19,438 nucleotides of DNA from Candidatus Poribacteria bacterium (lineage in GTDB: Bacteria; Poribacteria; DTPJ01; WJIO01). Below are positions 8,079-16,059 of the stretch, piece after piece; the first letter of the stretch is position 1, and each line of letters opens with the position of its first letter. The stretch is taken from NCBI GenBank assembly GCA_014730235.1, contig WJIO01000109.1, positions 1 through 19,438 on the forward strand. Reading direction: 5' to 3'. The notes under the pieces are model-generated. The model was given only the letters and a program-made list of their open reading frames with translations, had not been told where the DNA came from and did not search any database. The position numbers were made by a program, and so were the translations under genes.

Positions 8079-10907
8079 TTATTTTACCGCTGTCATTTTG
8101 CCCACAGCGGTAAAATTCCCGGCCTGGATTCTATAGAAATACATGCCGCTGGAGACTTTTTCGCCGCTTTCGTTTAAGCCGTCCCAGTGAATGGCCCTAC
8201 CATTTTCCATGTATCTACCGGGCATTTTATATCCCAGATCTATCTGTCTCACCAGTTGACCGGCGGCGTTATAGATTTCCACAGTAACACTGGCGGCTTC
8301 CATGATTTCATAGGGTATCCAGACATCGGGGTTGAAGGGGTTAGGGAATGCGTTGTATACTTTATTTCTTAATTTTGTCTTCTGAACAATATTTTCCGGC
8401 GAATTGTCATCGGAATCATGGACTGCTGTAGTGTTTTCCAATACAAGGTCCTTACTGAAAATCACATCCTCCTCACCTATTTTACCTCTTACAGTAATAC
8501 TGGCCATTCCGGGTGTAAAGTCTGAAGTATCAAGAGAACCTATATATTCAGAAATAAAGACCGTATCAGGTTTTTTATTCATACTGGATTCAGCCACAGT
8601 ATTATTCTGGCGAAGGATTATCTTTGGTGGTGTTTCAATATTTCCGAATATACTGGTTTCCACTGTTATACTTTCCCCGATCTCTACAAGTTCAGGACTT
8701 ATAGTTACATTGATCTCCGTCGGCATCCAGGGAGAATTCTGCATAACGCCAATTCTTTCACCCATTACCTTAATCACTGGCATATCCATGAAGGTATTCA
8801 TCCACACAGGCATATCCGGTGGATTATTCTTCAGCATTTCCTGCCAGCTTTCGTCGGTAAGACGGTTATTCATGGGCCATTTGAATTCATAATATGCAAA
8901 CATAGCACCCTGAGCTATACGGATTCCTCCATCAACAGATACAATTACGAAGATGTTCATAGGATAGCCAACTCCCTCTTCCAGTACGCTGTTGCTGTTG
9001 GGATCGGTATGAACATCGGCTATAATTGCCATTTCCTCATCCGCATCACCCTGAATTTGACCTGCCGTTTCCGGTTCAAAAGTAGTTATCCTTTCTAGGA
9101 TTCCACCGATATTGTTGATCAGACCGTATTGTTCTGTGCTTATTTCTGGGCTTGGTTCTACAGCACTTATAGGATTTTGCCGGAGTTCTATCTCGGATAT
9201 TTCCTTGAGTTCCAGGAGCAATTCTTCCATTTCTTTGAATTTACTTTTAAACTCATTCAACATTAACCCTCGGCTGGATAAACCCTCCCTTGTAAACCGG
9301 GCAAGAGCAGCTAAACGGGCGTAAAATTCCGGGTTAGGCTCAACGTAACCTTTTATAAGTTTTGGCCCCATGGGCATGGATGTTTCAACGGTGTAGCTTT
9401 GCTTTGCATAAAGTATAGTATCGTGGCGGAGTTCAGCCCATGAACCCAGAGCAGTAGCAAGTTCTTTGTCCGTCCAGGCTTCGTTTCTCATGAACACAGG
9501 ATAGCCTTCAGGTTTGGGATTCAGTAGAGACATAAGCACATACAACCAGTTCCAGTAAAGATTCTGTGCCCACATCTCTTCATCCATAGATGAGAATTCA
9601 TCTTTTAGCTTTTCCATCTGATCCGTATACTTTGGATACCTACCTTCATTGTATACTTCCATCAGAATATCGTAGGCCCTTTGAGAGCCTAAAACAGCCA
9701 TTACATCAAGGCCTTTAGGGAAATACCTGCCGATTACATTATCATCAACCAGTTGTGTAAACATATAGGAATCAGGGATAAAACGTTGTCCCATGAATCT
9801 GAAACCCTTGGTCATATCTAAATCTTTCATGGTAAACAGGAAGGATGAATTAATCATAGGGCTTCGAAGTTCCAGAGCTTCTTCTATAAAAACATCCAGA
9901 TTATCCTGATCAGCCAGTTGGTCCGGTGTTAATTCACCAAAATCAGAACCATATATTTCTACCATGAGTTCCATATATTCATACACATTCAGATCATCGG
10001 ATTTACCCACAAAAAATACGGTGGGCTGGTATATCCTGTCCCATACATCAGTCAGGGGTTCAGAATCAATTAGCCTATCTTTATTCATGGCAGCCACGAT
10101 AAGCAGTGCTTGCAATGTCTCTTCCCTGGCTTTTTCTATACCTTCCCTGGGCTTAAGCCTGAACATCATTCTCCCATACCACATCATAGAGCGGAAATAC
10201 TTTTTAAATGCCTCATTTCGTGTATAATGTCCTCGGGAAACATACTGACTGTAGTCCTCTTTATAGCCGAATATAGGTGATGGAAAACCACCTTCATGGG
10301 CATCAATTAGCTGAAGTTCAGCCTCTACCAGTTCCCTTGCATCAGGATAAATATTTGTAGAAGGTTCCAAAAGTATGTTTGCCACTGTAAAATAGGCTAT
10401 GTTTTTCAAAGCTGCGATTTTGGCCAATGGCTCAGAAGCAGCTTCATACTGGGATATTGATATTTCCAGCATAGCCCGATTAAGGTGCATAAGATCGTCA
10501 AAGAAACGTTGTATTTCCAGTATCCTCAAGCTGTAATCAAAGAGGATATGGTAGGTGTGCAGCATGGAATCAGTAGTTACAAATATGGGTATACCTTTTT
10601 TCTGGCAGTAGTTGTATACATCGTATACCTGTTTAAACTGGCTGGGTTTAGCCGTAAAGTAGTTTTTAGTCAGCAGTTCTACTTCCCCATCGGTAAAGAC
10701 AAACTGATCCCGGTTGGTTACGTTCTCCAATTTCGGGCCGGTGAAATATTCCGGTACGTTAGGAATAACATCAACAGTATATGGTGTATAAACGGCAAAA
10801 TCAGTTTCAACATCACCAATAATCTGCGGCATAGCAGATGCACTAACAGAAAGCACTATGAATAAAGTCATAATGCCGATATAACACAAAGCAGTTTTTT
10901 TATACAT
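8079..10907 (-). CDS. Secreted DUF3160 protein with FlgD/T9SS-like C-terminal module
   Basis: The 942-residue protein has a signal peptide (MYKKTALCYIGIMTLF..., likely cut after SASA). Residues from about 60 to 700 are a DUF3160 domain, seen in PIFVTTDSMLHTYHILFDYSLR, a long helical middle, and WAQNLYWNWLYVLMSLL followed by WAELRHDTILYAKQSYT. An Ig-like beta region (about 735-835: INVTISPELVEIGESITVETSI) follows. Residues 848-942 form a FlgD/T9SS-type tail: NAFPNPFNPDVWIPYE, VEIYNAAGQLVR, HWDGLNESGE, SGMYFYRIQAG. DUF3160 has no assigned activity. The tail suggests secretion or surface display, but whether a type IX system exists in this organism cannot be seen. SD aaggagg sits 8 bases before ATG. 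The neighbour upstream on the same strand is 89 bases away, so co-transcription is possible. Confidence 0.85.
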   Translation of the reverse strand: MYKKTALCYIGIMTLFIVLSVSASAMPQIIGDVETDFAVYTPYTVDVIPNVPEYFTGPKLENVTNRDQFVFTDGEVELLTKNYFTAKPSQFKQVYDVYNYCQKKGIPIFVTTDSMLHTYHILFDYSLRILEIQRFFDDLMHLNRAMLEISISQYEAASEPLAKIAALKNIAYFTVANILLEPSTNIYPDARELVEAELQLIDAHEGGFPSPIFGYKEDYSQYVSRGHYTRNEAFKKYFRSMMWYGRMMFRLKPREGIEKAREETLQALLIVAAMNKDRLIDSEPLTDVWDRIYQPTVFFVGKSDDLNVYEYMELMVEIYGSDFGELTPDQLADQDNLDVFIEEALELRSPMINSSFLFTMKDLDMTKGFRFMGQRFIPDSYMFTQLVDDNVIGRYFPKGLDVMAVLGSQRAYDILMEVYNEGRYPKYTDQMEKLKDEFSSMDEEMWAQNLYWNWLYVLMSLLNPKPEGYPVFMRNEAWTDKELATALGSWAELRHDTILYAKQSYTVETSMPMGPKLIKGYVEPNPEFYARLAALARFTREGLSSRGLMLNEFKSKFKEMEELLLELKEISEIELRQNPISAVEPSPEISTEQYGLINNIGGILERITTFEPETAGQIQGDADEEMAIIADVHTDPNSNSVLEEGVGYPMNIFVIVSVDGGIRIAQGAMFAYYEFKWPMNNRLTDESWQEMLKNNPPDMPVWMNTFMDMPVIKVMGERIGVMQNSPWMPTEINVTISPELVEIGESITVETSIFGNIETPPKIILRQNNTVAESSMNKKPDTVFISEYIGSLDTSDFTPGMASITVRGKIGEEDVIFSKDLVLENTTAVHDSDDNSPENIVQKTKLRNKVYNAFPNPFNPDVWIPYEIMEAASVTVEIYNAAGQLVRQIDLGYKMPGRYMENGRAIHWDGLNESGEKVSSGMYFYRIQAGNFTAVGKMTAVK

Positions 10908-10996
10908 TGTCTTTGCCTCCTTGCAATGTTTCTCAGACAGTTTGAAATTTCTTTTGGATTAACTGCTTAATATAATTGCAACTACTATGCCAATTC

Positions 10997-12583
10997 TTAT
11001 GACATCATCTTTTCCTTCAAAAGCCTCTGCATGTTACCACCCATAATCAAACGTTTATCCTTTTCGGATATATTGGCGTAAAGCACCTGGGCCATTCCCC
11101 AGCCGATAGGTAAGTCCGTAAGATCAGAGCCAAACATGATCCTGTCAGCACCGTATATTTTAACGTAGTGTTCCGCATCACCAAGACGAAGCAGAGGACA
11201 GGTGCAAATGTATAGATTATCGACCTTTTTTGTCACTTCTGCATAGGCTTTTGTAGCATGTCCAGTTATGAAACAGGCTTTGGGATATGTCTTACACAGT
11301 CGTTCTATCTGAGCCGGCGAACCCCAGTTATGGTTAAGGATAAACAGGTTATGCTCATGGGTAAATTCACAGGCGAAATCTACAAGACTACCTTCCGGTG
11401 GGTAGCCATGATAATCGTTAATTAGCTTAACACCTTTCATGCCCATTTCCAGCCCTCTCTGTAGCTCATTACCGACAATTTTTTCTCCATGATTCAGATT
11501 AAGCAACGTGAAACCGATGAACCGATCCGGAAACTGATGTATTACTTTTGCCACCTCTTCATTTCCGTATGTTTCATCGCCAAAAACCCCCTCAAGGCTG
11601 AATACGAAACACCTCTGGATACCGAACTTATCCATCTCTTTGACTAAGTCTTCCGGTTTATCATGGACTACATGATGGGGTGTACACCAACCGATATGCC
11701 CATGACAATCATCAAAGTCTTCATCAGCTAAAGATAAACGCTCTCTGGCTTTTTTATGAAGGTTATCAACAGGTTCGCTGAAATCCACATTGTCAATAAA
11801 CTCTATGCTGGAATTCCATGAAAGCATTTTTCGCATGTTTCCGCTGGCTATCATGGATAGCTCTTCATGGGATATATCGGAGTAATTCAACTGCATCATG
11901 GGTATTCCCGGATTACGCTCAGGAAGCTGAGAACCCCAAACCAGGCGTTCTGCTCCCCAGTTTTTGCATATAAATTCTATACTCCTGTGCAGCCACCAGG
12001 ATGAAATGTCAAACTTGAGATTCGGACAGGCTTCCAGGGCAGCATAGGCAGCCCTCTGGCTTTTGTATGTACGGCTTTCGGTAACAATAACAGGTAGTTG
12101 GGGAAATTTCCTGCATATCCTTACTATATTCGACCAGTCGGTAACATCCATAGATACCATACGCCAGTTGATGGGACACATAAAAACAGGGACATGAAAT
12201 TCCTCCAGTACCTCAAGAAGGTCGTCAACACCCCATTCATCCAGCCTTATATCAAACTGGCCATAAAACATATATAACGCGCCTACATCAAACTCCTGCA
12301 TTTGTGCAACCAATTCCTTTGGAGGTGGTAATTCCTGGCTTTGAGTCATCAACACAGCCCAGGCCGGATGCAGCCGAGTATGATCTTTGGTTCTCTCTAC
12401 TATTCTCCGGTTGCCGGCCATAGGGTTGGTTTCACGGGATAAAACATCTATGACCAGAGATTCATGAATACAAAAGTGATCCATTAAAGATATAATTTCA
12501 TCAGCGGTCTCAGGTTGATCTCCGCTCATGTGAACGTGCCTACCCAAGTAACAGCAGGAATCAAAATATGTAATATTATCCAT
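10997..12583 (-). CDS. Tandem amidohydrolase (amidohydrolase_2 fold), N-terminal half degenerate
   Basis: The 528-residue cytoplasmic protein holds two TIM-barrel amidohydrolase modules. The C-terminal module (about 288-528) has all the expected metal-site residues: DCHGHIG (H294, H296), NHNW (H418), TGHA (H442) and FGSD (D487). The N-terminal module (1-260) aligns by its ending (GAERLVWGSQLP...MIASGNMRKML versus GADRIMFGSDLT...IMGGNMQRLL) but has S9-C10-C11 in place of HxH and Q219 in place of the Asp. It is therefore probably a structural or regulatory partner. The family includes metal-dependent hydrolases and decarboxylases (ACMSD-like); the substrate is unknown. Each module is somewhat shorter than a usual single-domain member. 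A good promoter (12677-12705) and two palindromes in the leader imply regulated expression. SD is gaaagg, about 8 bases before ATG. Confidence 0.8.
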   Translation of the reverse strand: MDNITYFDSCCYLGRHVHMSGDQPETADEIISLMDHFCIHESLVIDVLSRETNPMAGNRRIVERTKDHTRLHPAWAVLMTQSQELPPPKELVAQMQEFDVGALYMFYGQFDIRLDEWGVDDLLEVLEEFHVPVFMCPINWRMVSMDVTDWSNIVRICRKFPQLPVIVTESRTYKSQRAAYAALEACPNLKFDISSWWLHRSIEFICKNWGAERLVWGSQLPERNPGIPMMQLNYSDISHEELSMIASGNMRKMLSWNSSIEFIDNVDFSEPVDNLHKKARERLSLADEDFDDCHGHIGWCTPHHVVHDKPEDLVKEMDKFGIQRCFVFSLEGVFGDETYGNEEVAKVIHQFPDRFIGFTLLNLNHGEKIVGNELQRGLEMGMKGVKLINDYHGYPPEGSLVDFACEFTHEHNLFILNHNWGSPAQIERLCKTYPKACFITGHATKAYAEVTKKVDNLYICTCPLLRLGDAEHYVKIYGADRIMFGSDLTDLPIGWGMAQVLYANISEKDKRLIMGGNMQRLLKEKMMS

Positions 12584-12608
12584 AACTCAACCTTTCAAAG
12601 TAATTATT

Positions 12609-12643
12609 TTCAGAAATCTGAATTGCAATATCAGAATTCTGAT
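12609..12643. promoter_or_regulatory. Paired palindromic operator candidates in the amidohydrolase leader
   Basis: Two 14-bp perfect palindromes share the pattern WTCAGA-AW-TCTGAW: TTCAGAAATCTGAA (12609-12622, dyad with 2-base centre) and ATCAGAATTCTGAT (12630-12643). Their centres are 21 bp apart, two helical turns, so a dimeric regulator would bind both on one face. They lie between the predicted start of transcription (about 12670, - strand) and the gene, where a bound repressor would block elongation. Confidence 0.55.
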
Positions 12644-12676
12644 GATAAGCATGTATTTTTAGAGTGAAGTCAAGGG

Positions 12677-12705
12677 ATAATAACAGGAATAGAAACAAAT
12701 GTCAA
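12677..12705 (-). promoter_or_regulatory. Sigma-70-type promoter for the tandem amidohydrolase
   Basis: On the - strand, TTGACA (12700-12705) is followed after exactly 17 bases by TATTAT (12677-12682), which is preceded by TG one base upstream (extended -10). Transcription would start near 12670 and give a leader of about 87 bases carrying the two operator-like palindromes. Confidence 0.7.
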
Positions 12706-12712
12706 ATTTCCG

Positions 12713-12970
12713 TTGGTATTTCAAAGCATAAATTTCTTGTCTGGATCCAAGCATAAAATTTATGTCCCTGTGTTATTGCGAAGAACTGGGTAACAAGTAA
12801 AGTTTGGTTATTCCGGGTTGAGTGTGTTAAAGATAAGAAACTACTATATGCTGTCATTCCTGCGAAAGCAGGAATGACAGGCTGAGAGAATTTTCAAATT
12901 ATTACCATACTTAAACCGCAAGAGCCAAAGTTTTCACGTACATAAATTTTATGCTTGGTTGGTATTTTCA
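12713..12970. repeat. Long-hairpin repetitive element, copy A (core 12747-12958)
   Basis: The core is bounded by a perfect 19-bp inverted repeat (12747-12765 and 12940-12958; ccaagcataaaatttatgt and its complement). Between these, the two halves are imperfectly complementary along most of their length and meet in a perfect 13-bp stem with a GAAA loop (12851-12880), so the whole element can fold back on itself. The left half carries an extra ~30 bases (about 12766-12795). Segment 12868-12953 matches copy B (18453-18545) in reverse orientation at 78 of 86 positions with one 7-base gap. Near-identical direct repeats ttggtatttca (12713-12723) and ttggtattttca (12959-12970) flank the core and could be a target duplication. 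No ORF lies inside. It resembles a MITE or REP-like non-autonomous element. Confidence 0.75.
12851..12880. repeat. Central GAAA-capped hairpin of element A
   Basis: Arms ctgtcattcctgc (12851-12863) and gcaggaatgacag (12868-12880) pair perfectly over 13 bp around GAAA. From memory, very similar TCATTCC-GCGAAAGC-GGAATGA hairpins are dispersed in many unrelated bacterial genomes (for example the dRS3 repeats of Neisseria have the same ATTCC...GGAAT layout). Alone it lacks a T tract, so it is not a typical terminator. Confidence 0.8.
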
Positions 12971-13004
12971 GGGGTAAATTTTACTTGGTGGAGATATTCC
13001 GCAC

Positions 13005-13033
13005 TTGCTTTTCCCGGCTCAGGATTGTATAAT
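13005..13033 (+). promoter_or_regulatory. Candidate promoter for the isomerase-oxidoreductase operon
   Basis: TTGCTT (13005-13010, 3 of 6) and a perfect TATAAT (13028-13033) are separated by 17 bases. Transcription would begin near 13040, giving a leader of about 94 bases before the ATG at 13134. No operator-like palindrome like the one on the other side was seen in this leader. Confidence 0.5.
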
Positions 13034-13133
13034 ACAGGCATTAGCGTTGATAAATTATACCAAGTAGGGAATGGCAAGTAAAAGGTATAGACTATATTGA
13101 AACTCGCTCAAAAAATCAGGAAAGGAAAAGAGG

Positions 13134-15017
13134 ATGTATTTATCCATATTTACCGATGAATTAGGTGTTGATATAACGGAAGGTTTACCGATAATAAAAT
13201 CCTGGGGGTTGGAATATGTTGACCTCAGGGGTAGGGTTTTTGGTAAAGCTGCTGAAGCGCTGCCTCCAGAAAAACTTCCTGAATTACGAAAGCTTATAGA
13301 CGACCACGGTATGAAGGTTGGATGTCTGCAATCCTCCCTGGCAAAAGTGCATCTGCCGGACAAGGAACGACAAAAGGCCGAAGCAGAAAAACTTGAGGGT
13401 ATTATCCGGGCTGCTGACGCTCTGGACTGTCGAATGGTGAGGTCTTTCTTCTACTGGCAGCCGCCAAGGGAACTGGCTGGCCAGTTAGCAGTCAGGCCTG
13501 ATGAACAACAGAAAGTCCTGGATATGTTTGGGCCTTTGGCTGAAAGAGCCAAAGAAGCCGGTCTTATAATGACCTTTGAAAACTGCGGCGTTACTGCCGA
13601 TGAAGTAATAACTATTGTTGATGCCCTGGGTGTAACTAGCTGGGGTCTTGCGTGGGATGTCTGTAACGGTTGGAATGATGAAGAAAGGCGTAAAGATGAA
13701 GATGCTTATATCCTGAGACTAGCCCAGCTATCCAAGTTACTGCACGTAAAAGCCCAATGCGCTATTGAAGGTCTGGGAGATGAAACGATCCCCTATGACA
13801 AAGTATTAAATATATGCCATAACGCAGGTTTGCCGGGGCCCGTAAGTGTTGAAACCCATAATCCGGATCGCTCTATAAGTAATGTGGAGATGTCCAAGCA
13901 GGTTGTAGATGTTCTTAAGAAAGCCTGGCCATCCGCCGCTCCCGGTGGATTATTCGAGGAAAACAGATCAGATAAGGGAATAGTGCGTCCCTGGTCTGAT
14001 GATCCTGTTGGTTTTGTAGTGGTTGGATTGGGTATGGGACACAGCAGGGCCAAACAGGTTAAAAATACCACTGGAAACCGCTTAATTGGTGTGTGCGATA
14101 TTGTGGAAGAAAGAGCAAAACGAACTGCTGAAGAATGCGATGTTCCTTACACAACTGATCTCAAAGAATGGTTGGATAACGATGAGGTGGAAGTTATCTA
14201 TGTGGTTACTGAAACTGGCAATCATGCAGAAGTAGCAATACAGGCACTGGAAGCTGGAAAGCATGTATTGAGTACAAAACCTATGGAAGCATCCCTGGAA
14301 GCATGCGACCGGGAAATCCGAAAAGCTGAGGAAAAAGGTCTTATACTGGGTATCGACTTTGACCGAAGATTTGTGACTGAAACCCACACCCTCAGAGCAT
14401 GCATTAAAGACGGAATGTTCGGAAAGCTGCTTTACAGCACATGCGGTCTGAAGGTTCTCAGGACTATGGCATATTTCAATTCTAACGGCGGCTGGCGTGG
14501 TACAAGGCGATGGGATGGCGGTGGTGTATTGTCAAATCAGGCCATACATAATCTGGATGAAGTTGCTTTTACCCTGGGTATACCGGCAAGGGTTAAATGT
14601 GATATATGGACTCAAAATCACGACATTGAAGCAGAAGACCTGGGAACGGCTGTATGGGAATATAATAACGGTCTTATAATTACATATTACGCCACTACAT
14701 GCTATCCCCATTCCACATGGTATCGTCAGTATGAGGTATCAGGAACAGAAGGAGCGTATTTCTCAGCCAGCGGAGGCCCGTTCCAGAAATCTGTTATCCG
14801 ATGGTTCTATGACAACGCATGGGCAGATAGACCGCCTATTGAAGGTAAGTTGGAATGGATAAATGCCACAGATAACTTTGCTGCTGCTGTTAGAGGCGAG
14901 GGGGAATTATTATGTCCTGGTCGGGAAGGAAGAAAATCCCAGTCTATACTGGATGCCATGTATCGTTCGGCTTATGAAGCTGACGGTGGATGGGTAGATG
15001 TGAATTCAGAGTTATAA
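13134..15017 (+). CDS. Sugar isomerase/epimerase - Gfo/Idh/MocA oxidoreductase fusion
   Basis: The 627-residue protein joins two enzymes. Residues 1-265 are a xylose-isomerase-like TIM barrel (AP endonuclease 2 superfamily) with the metal quartet E149 (MTFENCG), D175 (LAWDVCNGW), H204 (LLHVKA) and E240 (VSVETHNP). Residues 293-627 are a Gfo/Idh/MocA dehydrogenase: Rossmann loop VGLGMGHS (G298, G300, G302), STKPMEAS with K382-P383 (the usual EKP lysine), and H472/D475 in NQAIHNLDE as catalytic candidates. Both halves keep their active-site residues, so a two-step conversion (keto-sugar or cyclitol isomerisation and NAD(P)-dependent oxidation) is likely. The pairing recalls IolE/IolG of inositol breakdown as separate proteins, but the substrate is unknown. 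No signal peptide. SD-like aggaaaggaaaagagg precedes ATG. The next gene follows after 12 bases. Confidence 0.85.
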   Translation: MYLSIFTDELGVDITEGLPIIKSWGLEYVDLRGRVFGKAAEALPPEKLPELRKLIDDHGMKVGCLQSSLAKVHLPDKERQKAEAEKLEGIIRAADALDCRMVRSFFYWQPPRELAGQLAVRPDEQQKVLDMFGPLAERAKEAGLIMTFENCGVTADEVITIVDALGVTSWGLAWDVCNGWNDEERRKDEDAYILRLAQLSKLLHVKAQCAIEGLGDETIPYDKVLNICHNAGLPGPVSVETHNPDRSISNVEMSKQVVDVLKKAWPSAAPGGLFEENRSDKGIVRPWSDDPVGFVVVGLGMGHSRAKQVKNTTGNRLIGVCDIVEERAKRTAEECDVPYTTDLKEWLDNDEVEVIYVVTETGNHAEVAIQALEAGKHVLSTKPMEASLEACDREIRKAEEKGLILGIDFDRRFVTETHTLRACIKDGMFGKLLYSTCGLKVLRTMAYFNSNGGWRGTRRWDGGGVLSNQAIHNLDEVAFTLGIPARVKCDIWTQNHDIEAEDLGTAVWEYNNGLIITYYATTCYPHSTWYRQYEVSGTEGAYFSASGGPFQKSVIRWFYDNAWADRPPIEGKLEWINATDNFAAAVRGEGELLCPGREGRKSQSILDAMYRSAYEADGGWVDVNSEL

Positions 15018-15029
15018 AGGAACTAAATC

Positions 15030-15995
15030 ATGACACCAAGAGAACGCTTTATATCAGCTTTGGAGTTAAAGCCAATTCCCGGTAGAGTTCCCCATTTTGA
15101 GCTGGTTTTCTTTTTGACTATGGAGGCATTTGGTAAGGTTCATCCGAGCCACAGAAGCTATCGTCAATGGGATCAGATGACAGATGAAGAACGTCAATAC
15201 CACAGGGAAGATATAGCCGATATACACATTAATACAGCCCTTAGATACGAACACAGCGCGATATTTTTGCATCCCAATCCAAGTAGTGAAGACGAGGCCA
15301 TGAGGCTTATTGATATTGTCCGGGATAAAACCGATAATGAATTTTTCCTGATGATGCACGGTGACGCAACTTACGGAATACCATCGGGAACAAATATGAC
15401 CGAATGGGTTGCCCGACTGGTGGAAAAACCCGACGAAGTAAAGGATGAAGCTGCAAGGCGCGTAGATAACGCATTGGCCAGAGGAGAACGCTTTGCACAG
15501 CATGGAGGCATAGACGGTTGGGCACTGTGCAGTGATTACTGCTTTAATACCGGTCCATTTCTAAGACCTGAGTGGTTTGCTGAATTTGTTACCCCTTACC
15601 TTAAACGTCTTATTGCGGGTTATCGGAATTTAGACCAGTATGTTATTAAACACACCGACGGCAATATAATGCCAATACTGGATCAGTTGGTTGACGCTAA
15701 TCCCCATGCTTTACATTCCCTGGATCCCCAGGGTGATGTGGATATCGCAGAGGTAAAAAGATTATATGGAGACAAAGTTTGCCTTATCGGGAATGTAAAC
15801 TGCGGTATGCTGACTACAGGAACTGATGAGGAATGTATTGAATCGGCTCGATACGCCATACAAAGCGGTATGCCGGGTGGAGGGTATGTCTTTTCCACCA
15901 GCAACTGCATATTTACAGGCATGCGCCTTGAACGTTATGAATTAATTCTTGACGTGTGGCGCAAAGAGGGCAACTATTCTTTTTCCCAAAATTGA
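15030..15995 (+). CDS. URO-D-like protein (methyltransferase type, not HemE)
   Basis: The 321-residue protein has the uroporphyrinogen-decarboxylase fold: TPRERFISALELKPIPGRVP at the start, KHTDGNIMPILDQLVD (H208), a GNVNCGMLTTGTDEEC turn and GGGYVFSTSNCIFTGM (C293) near the end. It lacks the Arg-rich MRQAGR loop of HemE, so heme synthesis is unlikely. In MtaA/CmuA-like members of this fold an H-x-C...C zinc site activates a thiol for methyl transfer from corrinoid proteins; here H208 and C293 match, with Asp (D210) in place of the first Cys. A Zn-dependent methyltransferase or demethylase role is inferred. No corrinoid-binding protein is in the window. SD aaagga lies 12 bases after the fusion gene stop, so the two are co-transcribed. 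Confidence 0.8.
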   Translation: MTPRERFISALELKPIPGRVPHFELVFFLTMEAFGKVHPSHRSYRQWDQMTDEERQYHREDIADIHINTALRYEHSAIFLHPNPSSEDEAMRLIDIVRDKTDNEFFLMMHGDATYGIPSGTNMTEWVARLVEKPDEVKDEAARRVDNALARGERFAQHGGIDGWALCSDYCFNTGPFLRPEWFAEFVTPYLKRLIAGYRNLDQYVIKHTDGNIMPILDQLVDANPHALHSLDPQGDVDIAEVKRLYGDKVCLIGNVNCGMLTTGTDEECIESARYAIQSGMPGGGYVFSTSNCIFTGMRLERYELILDVWRKEGNYSFSQN

Positions 15996-16013
15996 AGATA
16001 TATAGAATTTATA

Positions 16014-16047
16014 TATTGGACTCACGTTTTAAAACGTGAGTCCAATA
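16014..16047. repeat. 34-bp perfect palindrome between URO-D-like gene and alanine racemase
   Basis: Arms of 17 bp meet without a spacer: tattggactcacgtttt (16014-16030) and its exact complement (16031-16047). It sits 18 bases after the URO-D-like stop and 12 bases before the racemase ATG. It could fold as a hairpin but has no T tract on either strand, so it suits an operator, a translational control hairpin or a recombination-type site better than an intrinsic terminator. Confidence 0.85.
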
Positions 16048-16059
16048 AATTTAAAAATT

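Noticed and set aside
12851-12880. CRISPR repeat or intrinsic terminator
   Set aside because: There is only one copy within the local stretch with no spacers, and no T tract follows the stem.
12747-12958. Insertion sequence
   Set aside because: It has terminal inverted repeats but is too short for a transposase and has no ORF, so at most a non-autonomous derivative.
15066-15503. 145-codon open frame on the - strand
   Set aside because: It is antisense to the URO-D-like gene whose motifs are clear; no family resemblance or ribosome site.
15030-15995. HemE (uroporphyrinogen decarboxylase proper)
   Set aside because: The N-terminal Arg-rich substrate loop of HemE is missing and the PHFELVFF sequence replaces it; the fold is shared but the function is not.
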